A stretch of 45,738 bases of DNA from Rikenellaceae bacterium (GTDB lineage Bacteria; Bacteroidota; Bacteroidia; Bacteroidales; Rikenellaceae): contig SUZI01000011.1 of assembly GCA_015060005.1 (NCBI GenBank), forward strand, positions 1 through 45,738, written 5' to 3'. The notes below the pieces were generated by a model, which was not told the DNA's origin, did no database searches, and worked only from the letters and a program-made list of their open reading frames with translations. The translations under genes were made by a program, and so were the position numbers. Below, piece after piece: positions 1 to 6,631 of the stretch. How positions within the stretch are numbered: the first letter of the stretch is position 1; each line of letters opens with the position of its first letter.

Positions 1-76
1 GGAAATTTGGGAACCATCAAAAAGCAGCCTGAAAGTGTTAAATTTTAGAATGTATTGATAATTAAAGGTTTACAAA

Positions 77-106
77 TGGTTATTTCTGGTTGTTTTTGGT
101 TGTTTT
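77..106. repeat. Three 10-bp tandem repeats beside the LRR gene stop
   Basis: Three head-to-tail copies of a 10-base unit (TGGTTATTTC, TGGTTGTTTT, TGGTTGTTTT) lie seven bases beyond the stop codon of the leucine-rich-repeat gene. The spacing is close to one helical turn, as in protein-binding iterons or recombinase arm sites. No function is shown; the downstream side lies outside the window. Confidence 0.5.
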
Positions 107-112
107 GGGCTT

Positions 113-2236
113 CTAAATACAATTTTCGAATGCATTACTTCCAATCGAAGTAACGCTATCGGGAATTGTTATACTTGTCAGCGAAGTGCAATTATAGAAT
201 GCGTATTGCTTTATATTTTCTACGCCCGAAGGGATAGTTATTTCTGTCTGTTCCACCCCTTTTACAAAGAAACTGCCTTTCTGGTACAAAGGATTGGCAC
301 TTGCATCTTCAAAATCGATATTGCACCAAGTTGATAGTTCCCCATTGTAATCTACTCTTTTGAGTGCGGGACAATTGTAGAATGTATGTGCTCCTATTTT
401 GGTTACACCTGCCGGAATAGAGATAGCCGCAAGTTCTTTGCAGTTATAGAATGTGTACGCAGGAATTTCTGTGAGATTTTCGGAGAGCAAAACCTCTTGA
501 AGAAGAGTACATGAATAGAATAAGTTTTCCTCTATCTTCGTCACGCTATTCGGTAGAGTAATGGTAGTAAGTGCAGTATTGTTAAATGCGTTATTTCCAA
601 TAAAGGTTACGTTGTTACCAAGAGTAACACTCTCCAAATTAGAACAATCACGGAATACACTGCTACTGATAGTGGTAACACTATCAGGAATAACAACATT
701 TGTCAATGAAGAACATCCCCAAAATGCGTCTGCGCCAATCTCTGTAACGCTATTAGGGATTGTGATAGAATTCAATTTATAGCACTCATAGAAGGCTCTG
801 TAACCAATGGTAGTGGCAGGGGCTGACAAAAGGATTGTACCCTTGCCATTCTCGTAGGTATTAGAGATTATTTTTGCATCGCCGAAAGAGTCTCGCACAT
901 TAGCCACAGCACCATTGGTGGTTGTATATTCAATAGTGAAACCCTCTTCGAGTTCATCGCCATCTACCGAGATCCACTGCTTATAGTTCTTTGGCCAATC
1001 GCTATTCAGATAGTCGGCATAACTACCATTTGGAACATAGATGACAGGGTCAGCTTCACGAGCAGTATCACCTGTGCCGAAGGCGTCGTTCGCCACAGTT
1101 GGCGGGGTTGTGCCTTTGAATGTGATAGTAGCAAGAGCCAATGTGTTATAGAATGAAGAAGAACCAATAGCGGTAACCTTGTCATGGAAGGTTACATCGG
1201 TCAAATCAGCATAATTATAGAATGAGTATGCCAAAACCTCCGTTATATCCGAAGGAATTGTAAGATGCGTAATTTCCGACTCATTGAGGATAAGTGCTCC
1301 ACCATAATAGAGTGGATTAGCCGAGGTAGAGTCGAACTTAATCTTACACCAAGAAGAGAGACTTTTGATATTCACATCAACAAGTGCACTACATTCGTTG
1401 AAGGCGCTGTTGCCGATCTGAGCGACGCCCGAGCCAATCGAGATGCTTGCCAAGGCCTTACAGTTGTTAAATGCATTATTGCCAATAGATGTACATTTGT
1501 CAGGAATGACAATATTCTCCAATACTTGGCAATTGTTGAATGCATAGTTGCCAATCTCTGCAACATTCTCACCAAGGGTTATGCTTGACAATGATTTACA
1601 CTCCGAAAAAGTATTGTATTTGATAGCTGGTACCGAGTTACCAATTACTACCTCTTTCAATGCATCGCAATGATAGAATGCACCCTCTCCGAGCTCTGTA
1701 ACATTGTTGGAAAGAGTAATACTCTCCAAGCCCTTACAATCACAGAATGTGCCATTGCCAATCGCAGTTAAGCTATTCGGTAGATCAATTGTGGTAATAT
1801 CTGTACAACCATAGAATGCATAGTCACCAAAAGATTCAACTTTGTCGCCAAATTTCACACTTCTCAGTGCTGTACATTGAGCGAATGCATTCTCACCAAT
1901 CTCGGTAATGCTATTTGGTAAAACCACACTCTTCAATCGGGCACACTGGTAAAACGCTTGCTCGCCGATAGTGGTTATATCATTCTCAAAAACCAACACA
2001 CCCTTGCCATTTTCGTAGGTGTTGGACATAATATCCGCTCCGAACGCATCTGGGTTGTAAGGACCAAGAGGTAAAGCATCGGTAGTGGTGTATTCGATGA
2101 TGTTGTTCTTCACCGGAGTTGCACCGCCGTTGCCTCCGTTGCCTCCATTGCCATTTTCGTCGAGCTCGCCACCGCTCTCGGTACAAGCAGTAAATGTCAT
2201 TCCGATTACTGCCAACAAAAGTAAAAGTTTTTTCAT
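113..2236 (-). CDS. BspA-like leucine-rich-repeat surface lipoprotein
   Basis: A 707-residue predicted surface lipoprotein. The signal peptide ends in a lipobox (F-T-A-C, Cys18), followed by an acidic and Gly/Asn-rich tether at about residues 20-42. The rest is BspA-type repeats of about 23 residues (AFxxCxxLxxIxIPxxVTxIGxxAF), a family used in adhesion and matrix binding by Bacteroidota and other host-associated microbes. The protein is an internal duplication: an opening motif with IEYTTT and SNTYENGKG occurs at about residues 43 and 431, and an SxWCxIxF...SANPLY motif at about 290 and 634. The first module continues to a TTPPTV/IYVP closing segment, whereas the second stops inside a repeat (FENCI, stop), so the C-terminus looks truncated. 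A Bacteroidota promoter lies upstream. Confidence 0.85.
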   Translation of the reverse strand: MKKLLLLLAVIGMTFTACTESGGELDENGNGGNGGNGGATPVKNNIIEYTTTDALPLGPYNPDAFGADIMSNTYENGKGVLVFENDITTIGEQAFYQCARLKSVVLPNSITEIGENAFAQCTALRSVKFGDKVESFGDYAFYGCTDITTIDLPNSLTAIGNGTFCDCKGLESITLSNNVTELGEGAFYHCDALKEVVIGNSVPAIKYNTFSECKSLSSITLGENVAEIGNYAFNNCQVLENIVIPDKCTSIGNNAFNNCKALASISIGSGVAQIGNSAFNECSALVDVNIKSLSSWCKIKFDSTSANPLYYGGALILNESEITHLTIPSDITEVLAYSFYNYADLTDVTFHDKVTAIGSSSFYNTLALATITFKGTTPPTVANDAFGTGDTAREADPVIYVPNGSYADYLNSDWPKNYKQWISVDGDELEEGFTIEYTTTNGAVANVRDSFGDAKIISNTYENGKGTILLSAPATTIGYRAFYECYKLNSITIPNSVTEIGADAFWGCSSLTNVVIPDSVTTISSSVFRDCSNLESVTLGNNVTFIGNNAFNNTALTTITLPNSVTKIEENLFYSCTLLQEVLLSENLTEIPAYTFYNCKELAAISIPAGVTKIGAHTFYNCPALKRVDYNGELSTWCNIDFEDASANPLYQKGSFFVKGVEQTEITIPSGVENIKQYAFYNCTSLTSITIPDSVTSIGSNAFENCI

Positions 2237-2285
2237 AATATTTAATTTTAGTTCATCATTTTCTGCAACGTGTTGATAATCAGCA

Positions 2286-2319
2286 AAATACCCCCCCCCA
2301 TAAATGGGGAGGGGTATTT
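2286..2319 (-). other. Hairpin in the leader of the LRR gene
   Basis: AAATACCCC pairs with GGGGTATTT around a C-rich/G-rich inner part. It lies between the LRR promoter and start codon, so it would fold in the 5' leader. It could also act as a weak second terminator for transcription from the TPR gene, since TTTT follows the stem on the minus strand. Confidence 0.4.
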
Positions 2320-2372
2320 GATACCCTTATATTGAACTTTCGTTCATCATCTATGTAACTCGTTTGTTACCA

Positions 2373-2410
2373 CAAATATAGAATTTATTTTCCAAACAAA
2401 CAACATCCCA
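2373..2410 (-). promoter_or_regulatory. Promoter of the LRR lipoprotein gene
   Basis: On the minus strand a TATATTTG (-7, 2373-2380) matches the Bacteroidota TAnnTTTG consensus. TTG/TTTG triplets lie 12 to 20 bases upstream, the 20-base one fitting best as the -33 element. The leader would be about 130 bases long. Confidence 0.55.
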
Positions 2411-2419
2411 GAATAAATT

Positions 2420-2445
2420 CGGCGGTGAATAACATTTCACCGCCG
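2420..2445 (-). terminator. Terminator after the TPR gene
   Basis: A perfect 10-bp stem (CGGCGGTGAA / TTCACCGCCG) with a 6-base loop sits 59 bases beyond the TPR gene stop. On the minus strand it is followed by AATTTATT, a modest T-rich tail. Confidence 0.6.
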
Positions 2446-2503
2446 AAAAAGGATAGCCCTTACGGAACATCCCCATTTATGAAAAACGCTTTCTTTGTAT
2501 CGT

Positions 2504-3448
2504 TTACTTCGACAAACCTGCGATAGCCTCCTTTGCTGGAGTCAAGTAAGGCTCAACAGTAACCTTACCGAAAGCAGCGATAGCCTGAGGCTTCATCTCC
2601 TTAGCGTTGTAAGCCGATGCAAGGTTGAAGTATACTGCCGACTTATCATCGTCGTTGGTCTGCAACTCAGCAGCTGCCTCACCCAACTCGATAACCTTTG
2701 CGTAGTCCTTCTTCAGCAAGTAAGCCTGTACAGTGATACGCTGTGCGAGGGCTGCGTCGGTGATAGTCTCAGCGAGTGCGATTACGCCGTCATAGTCCTC
2801 AGCCTTCTGCAACTCAGCCACCTTGTTGTTTGTGTACATACTCATCTTTGCCTGAGCCTCAGCCTTACCAGCCTCGAAGAGTGATGTGTTAGGCAGTGCC
2901 ATTACCTCCTCACATACCTTCATACCCTTCTCGTACTCGTTCATCTTGAAGTAGCTCTCTGCCAGCAACATAGCGAGTTTTGTCTCGCGTGGGTTAGCCT
3001 CATATCCCTTAGCAAAAATCTCTGCAGCTGCAGCGTAGTTACCCTCGTTGAAAGGCACACCACCCTGCACCTGGTAAACCTGTGCCAAAGCCTTACCTGC
3101 AGCCTGAGCCACCTTTGTGTTGTTATACATCTTTGCCTTTGACATTGCCTGGTTGAGCTTCTCGATAGCAGCATCAAAGTTCTGAGCCTTAGCCTCCATC
3201 AGACCAGACTTCATATAAGCCACAGGAAGCTGTGTCTTTGCATTCTTTACGCAGTTGAGGACTGTCTCATCCTCCTCCATCTCGCCGTCGATAATCACCT
3301 GCTCCAAGAGTGGAATTGCTGTTGCAAAGTCATTTGCCTTCAATGCGTCAAGACTGCTGTTGAAGTTAGTAACCACGTCGCTCTGTGCCGATGCTGCAGC
3401 GAATGTGAAGAGTGCAGCAACCATCAAAACAAATTTTCTCATAATCAA
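2504..3448 (-). CDS. Exported tetratricopeptide-repeat protein
   Basis: A 314-residue protein with a Sec signal peptide (hydrophobic core then A-A-A-S-A-Q, cleavage near residue 22) and helical tetratricopeptide repeats throughout (for example the LKANDFATAIPLLEQ and FNEGNYAAAAEIFAKGYE segments). TPR proteins are scaffolds; here it is probably periplasmic and its partner is unknown. The start is MIMRKF or the internal MRKF two codons later. It has its own strong promoter and a downstream terminator, so it is monocistronic. No catalytic motif is visible. Confidence 0.8.
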   Translation of the reverse strand: MIMRKFVLMVAALFTFAAASAQSDVVTNFNSSLDALKANDFATAIPLLEQVIIDGEMEEDETVLNCVKNAKTQLPVAYMKSGLMEAKAQNFDAAIEKLNQAMSKAKMYNNTKVAQAAGKALAQVYQVQGGVPFNEGNYAAAAEIFAKGYEANPRETKLAMLLAESYFKMNEYEKGMKVCEEVMALPNTSLFEAGKAEAQAKMSMYTNNKVAELQKAEDYDGVIALAETITDAALAQRITVQAYLLKKDYAKVIELGEAAAELQTNDDDKSAVYFNLASAYNAKEMKPQAIAAFGKVTVEPYLTPAKEAIAGLSK

Positions 3449-3527
3449 TAAGTTGTATTAAGGTTTTTTACTATAATTGTCTTCTCTTGCCGCCTGTTTG
3501 TCCTCTGTAGGCAGGGCGGTTAAAATG

Positions 3528-3558
3528 CAAAGTTATTATTTTTTATCCATATTGCAAA
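3528..3558 (-). promoter_or_regulatory. Promoter of the TPR gene
   Basis: TAACTTTG (3528-3535) and TTTG (3555-3558) on the minus strand, 19 bases apart, match the Bacteroidota sigma consensus well. A GC-rich hairpin (about 3490-3519) lies in the leader between promoter and start. Confidence 0.7.
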
Positions 3559-3599
3559 TTTTTCCCTCCACTATCTTGTGTTTTTCAACCCACTGCTCC

Positions 3600-4061
3600 C
3601 TATCGTAATGACTTGAAAAACTCCTTCATCAACGCTTCGCACTCCTCCTGCATCACCCCCGAGGTAACTGTTGTTTTGGGGTGGAGTAGGTTCTTGCCTA
3701 CTGTCGAGTATCCGCGTTTGGGGTCCTCTGCACCATATACCACTCGCTCTATCTGGCTCCACGCCAATGCTCCGGCACACATCACGCAGGGCTCCACCGT
3801 TACGTACAACGTGCACCCTTTGAGGTATTTTCCGCCGAGGGCAGAAGCTGCTGCCGTTATGCTCTGCATCTCTGCATGAGCTGTGGCGTCGCATAGTGTC
3901 TCCACGAGGTTATGTCCTCTGCCTATGATGCGTGAGCCACATACTATGACTGCTCCTATGGGCACCTCTTTCTCTTTTAACGCCTTTTTAGCCTCCTCTA
4001 TTGCCATCGACATAAACTTTTTGTCTATATCGGCTTGATTTTCCACCATTTGCATACTCAT
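3600..4061 (-). CDS. tadA: tRNA adenosine(34) deaminase TadA
   Basis: A 153-residue cytidine/deoxycytidylate-deaminase-fold enzyme that converts the wobble adenosine of tRNA-Arg(ACG) to inosine. The zinc and catalytic residues are visible: HAE at 62-64 (His ligand and catalytic Glu) and PCVMC at 91-95 (two Cys ligands). The VPIGAVIV strand and the C-terminal helix (MKEFFKSLR) are typical of the family. Alternative in-frame ATGs (MSM, MQM, MVE) lie within the first six codons. Its promoter overlaps the rpsA terminator. Length is normal. Confidence 0.93.
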   Translation of the reverse strand: MSMQMVENQADIDKKFMSMAIEEAKKALKEKEVPIGAVIVCGSRIIGRGHNLVETLCDATAHAEMQSITAAASALGGKYLKGCTLYVTVEPCVMCAGALAWSQIERVVYGAEDPKRGYSTVGKNLLHPKTTVTSGVMQEECEALMKEFFKSLR

Positions 4062-4081
4062 ACATTATATATATAGGTGTA

Positions 4082-4112
4082 CAAAGATAATAAAAAAAAG
4101 GGGCTGTCCAAC
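4082..4112 (-). promoter_or_regulatory. Promoter of tadA, inside the rpsA terminator
   Basis: TATCTTTG (4082-4089) with GTTG 19 bases upstream (4109-4112) on the minus strand. The -33 element lies in the stem of the upstream terminator and the T-tract fills the spacer, so the promoter and terminator share DNA. Confidence 0.6.
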
Positions 4113-4132
4113 AAGTATGTTGCAACAGCCCC
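4092..4132 (-). terminator. Rho-independent terminator of rpsA
   Basis: GGGGCTGT/ACAGCCCC plus TGTTG/CAACA, interrupted by a small bulge, followed on the minus strand by eight T residues. It lies beyond the repeat copy that forms the rpsA 3' untranslated region. Confidence 0.85.
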
Positions 4133-4141
4133 ATTGATGTA

Positions 4142-4264
4142 GAAGTTGTATAACAAGAACTATTTTGAAGCTGCTCGCAGACTGATAAACCGCAGTTTAC
4201 TTGATGTAAATGAGGATTTATCAGACAAGGCAGATGCCGAAAGAGCCTTGTTAGACGGCTTCTT
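4142..4264 (+). repeat. Dispersed ~120-bp repeat, copy 1
   Basis: First of three copies of a repeat starting GAAGTTGTATAACAAG and ending near CCTTGTTAGACGGCTTC. It is roughly 85% identical by eye to the copy at 6486-6607; a shorter inverted copy lies at 21902-21997. A reading frame starting at TTG 4146 stays open to a TAA at 4281-4283 (45 codons, containing SDKADAERALLD). There is no ATG start and no visible ribosome binding site, and substitutions against copy 2 change amino acids freely, so coding is doubtful. It lies in the 3' untranslated region of rpsA, antisense to it. Confidence 0.75.
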
Positions 4265-4287
4265 GGATATTAAAGCAAGGTAACTTA

Positions 4288-6078
4288 TTACTTACCCTTC
4301 TCCATCTGAGCCTTCAACTCAGCCAAACCTGCGATATCACCGAGGGTTGTCTTCTCGACAGCAGCATTGATCTTCTTTACAGAAGCCTTTGCAGCGTCAG
4401 CAGCAGCCTTCTTCTCTGCCTTCTCAGCAGCTATCTCCTTACGCTTCTCCTCCTCGAAGATGCGAGAGTGAGAGAGTGTGATACGCTTTGTAGCCTTAGA
4501 GAACTCAATTACCTTGAACTCGGCAGTCTCGCCAGCCTTCAAAGTAGTGCCATCCTCCTTTACGAGCTGCTTAGCAGGAACGAAACCTGTGATGTTCTCC
4601 TCCAAAGCAACGATAGCACCCTTGTCTGTGAGCTCGCTGATAGTAGCTGTGTGAACAGTGTCAACAGCATACTTGCTCTCGAACTCGTTCCAAGGATTCT
4701 CCTCCAACTGCTTGTGGCCGAGGCTCAAGCGGCGGTTGTCCTTATCTACCTCGAGAACTACTACCTCGATCTGAGCACCAAGCTGAGTGAACTCTCCTGG
4801 GTGCTTAACCTTCTTAGTCCAGCTGAGGTCTGAGATGTGGATGAGTCCATCTACGCCCTCCTCGATCTCAACGAATACGCCGAAGTTGGTGAAGTTACGT
4901 ACCTTAGCAGTGCACTTTGTGCCTACAGGATACTTAGCCTCGATGCCCTCCCATGGATCTGGAGTGAGCTGCTTGATGCCGAGCGACATCTTACGCTCCT
5001 CGCGGTCCAAAGTAAGGATTACAGCCTCGATCTCGTCGCCTACCTTCATGAAGTCCTGAGCAGAACGCAAGTGCTGGCTCCAAGACATCTCTGATACGTG
5101 CAGGAGACCCTCTACGCCTGGAGCGATCTCGATGAAGCCACCGTAGTCAGCCATAACAACAACCTTACCCTTAACCTTGTCGCCTACCTTCAAATCAGCG
5201 TCGAGAGCCTCCCAAGGATGTGGGATGAGCTGCTTCAGACCGAGAGCGATACGCTTCTTCTGCTCGTCGAAGTCGATGATAACCACGTTGAGCTTCTGGT
5301 CAAGCTGAACGATCTCCTCTGGGTGATTTACGCGACCCCACGAAAGGTCGGTGATGTGGATCAAACCGTCTACGCCACCCAGGTCGATGAATACACCGTA
5401 GTTAGTGATGTTCTTAACAGTACCCTCAAGGATCTGACCCTTCTCGAGCTTAGACATAATAACCTGCTTCTGAGCCTCGAGCTCTGCCTCGATAAGAGCC
5501 TTGTGAGATACTACTACGTTGCGGAACTCCTGGTTGATCTTCACAACCTTGAACTCCATTGTCTTGTCCACGTAAATATCGTAGTCACGGATAGGCTTCA
5601 CGTCGATCTGTGAACCTGGCAAGAATGCCTCGATTCCGAATACGTCGACAATCATACCGCCCTTAGTGCGACACTTAACGTAACCCTTGATAATCTCGTC
5701 GTTGTTCAAAGCCTCGTTTACACGATCCCAGCTCTTGAGCTGACGAGCCTTCTTGTGTGAAAGGATCAAAGCACCACCCTTATCCTCAACAGACTCAACA
5801 TAAACCTCAGCCTTATCGCCTACGGCCAACTCTGGGTTGTAGCGGAACTCAGTTGCTGCAATCAAACCATCACTCTTGTAGCCGATGTTAACGGTAACCT
5901 CACGCTTGTTGATGTCGGTAACAGTACCCTCAACCACCTCGCCTACTGCGATGTTTGAAAGGGTCTTGTCATAAGACTCTGCAACCTGCTCTTTTGTCTG
6001 ACCTCCATAAAGGTCCAAATCGTTCTCAAACGCGTTCCAATCGAAGTTCTCGTTTGCTACATTCTGAATTTTCTCCAT
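4288..6078 (-). CDS. rpsA: 30S ribosomal protein S1
   Basis: About 596 residues. S1 holds mRNA on the 30S subunit during initiation and is built from tandem S1 (OB-fold) RNA-binding domains. Several are clear: repeated segments of the form G.V.G.V..I..YG.FV.I..GV.GL.H.S..SW, including ones near residues 205-280, 295-365 and 380-450, with a divergent N-terminal pair and a final domain. A charged Lys/Ala-rich tail follows. The start is placed at MEKIQN rather than eight codons upstream because the protein then begins with the conserved Bacteroidota N-terminus. Promoter TACCTTTG lies upstream and a strong terminator downstream. Confidence 0.95.
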   Translation of the reverse strand: MEKIQNVANENFDWNAFENDLDLYGGQTKEQVAESYDKTLSNIAVGEVVEGTVTDINKREVTVNIGYKSDGLIAATEFRYNPELAVGDKAEVYVESVEDKGGALILSHKKARQLKSWDRVNEALNNDEIIKGYVKCRTKGGMIVDVFGIEAFLPGSQIDVKPIRDYDIYVDKTMEFKVVKINQEFRNVVVSHKALIEAELEAQKQVIMSKLEKGQILEGTVKNITNYGVFIDLGGVDGLIHITDLSWGRVNHPEEIVQLDQKLNVVIIDFDEQKKRIALGLKQLIPHPWEALDADLKVGDKVKGKVVVMADYGGFIEIAPGVEGLLHVSEMSWSQHLRSAQDFMKVGDEIEAVILTLDREERKMSLGIKQLTPDPWEGIEAKYPVGTKCTAKVRNFTNFGVFVEIEEGVDGLIHISDLSWTKKVKHPGEFTQLGAQIEVVVLEVDKDNRRLSLGHKQLEENPWNEFESKYAVDTVHTATISELTDKGAIVALEENITGFVPAKQLVKEDGTTLKAGETAEFKVIEFSKATKRITLSHSRIFEEEKRKEIAAEKAEKKAAADAAKASVKKINAAVEKTTLGDIAGLAELKAQMEKGK

Positions 6079-6172
6079 AGTGGAAAATGTTTTGCGATAC
6101 AATCGCTCGTTAAAAAGTTAATAATCAGTTAATTGCCTATACCTACGCATACGCGTACGCAATATCGGCCCA

Positions 6173-6202
6173 CAAAGGTACAAAATAAATTCAAAATTCA
6201 AA
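6173..6202 (-). promoter_or_regulatory. Promoter of rpsA
   Basis: TACCTTTG (6173-6180) with TTTG (6199-6202) 18 bases upstream on the minus strand. The leader is about 90 bases long. Confidence 0.65.
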
Positions 6203-6283
6203 ATCTATAATTCAAAATTTTCATTCTCAGGACTTTAATCCTCCAGCCTTTTTACAAACTGAAAACTAAAAGGTGATAAAAAA

Positions 6284-6325
6284 CGTCATTCCCCGACTTG
6301 CGTAGCAAGACGATGGGAATCTACC
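6284..6325. repeat. Palindromic intergenic repeat, copy 1
   Basis: A CGTCATTCCCCGAC...CGATGGGAATCTACC element, an imperfect palindrome (ATTCCC/GGGAAT) with the central hairpin CTTGC-GTA-GCAAG. Two further copies lie at 42487-42530 and 42777-42818. The rest of the 529-base gap after rpsA's start holds A+T-rich filler, a pyrimidine-rich stretch, a hairpin and a dispersed-repeat copy. Confidence 0.75.
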
Positions 6326-6445
6326 TTATAGGAGATAAAAACTAAAAACTATTTTTATTGCGACTTTAGTATCCTTTACACCTTACACCCCAACCTCTCT
6401 AACCTCCCCGAAAACTAACTCCTCATTACTCATTGAATAGACAAA

Positions 6446-6476
6446 GGGCGTGTCTAACAATTTTATAGACACGCCC
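6446..6476 (-). terminator. Hairpin terminator after the GLUG fimbrillin-like gene
   Basis: A perfect 11-bp stem (GGGCGTGTCTA / TAGACACGCCC) with a 9-base loop. On the minus strand TTTGTC follows, a short T-tail. As at rpsA, a copy of the dispersed repeat lies between the gene stop and this hairpin. Confidence 0.6.
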
Positions 6477-6485
6477 ATTTTGTTG

Positions 6486-6607
6486 GAAGTTGTATAACAA
6501 GAGCTATTTTGAAGCTGCTCGCAGGATGAAAAAGCGGAGTTTACTTAGCGTAAATGAGCATTTTTCAGACAAGGCAGATGCCGAAAGAGCCTTGTTAGAC
6601 AGCTTCT
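6486..6607 (+). repeat. Dispersed ~120-bp repeat, copy 2
   Basis: Second direct copy of the element at 4142-4264, starting with the same GAAGTTGTATAACAAG and ending CCTTGTTAGACAGCTTC. The shared frame begins at TTG 6490 and stays open beyond the repeat to about 6714, antisense to the 3' end of the fimbrillin-like gene. Position relative to the neighbouring gene (in its 3' untranslated region, before a hairpin) is the same as copy 1. Confidence 0.75.
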
Positions 6608-6631
6608 TTATCTATTTATTTAGTGGCTCTT

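Noticed and set aside
1..48. Open plus-strand frame ending in TAG at the left edge, possibly the tail of a gene running into the window
   Set aside because: Only 15 codons are visible, with no recognisable motif, so it cannot be told from chance.
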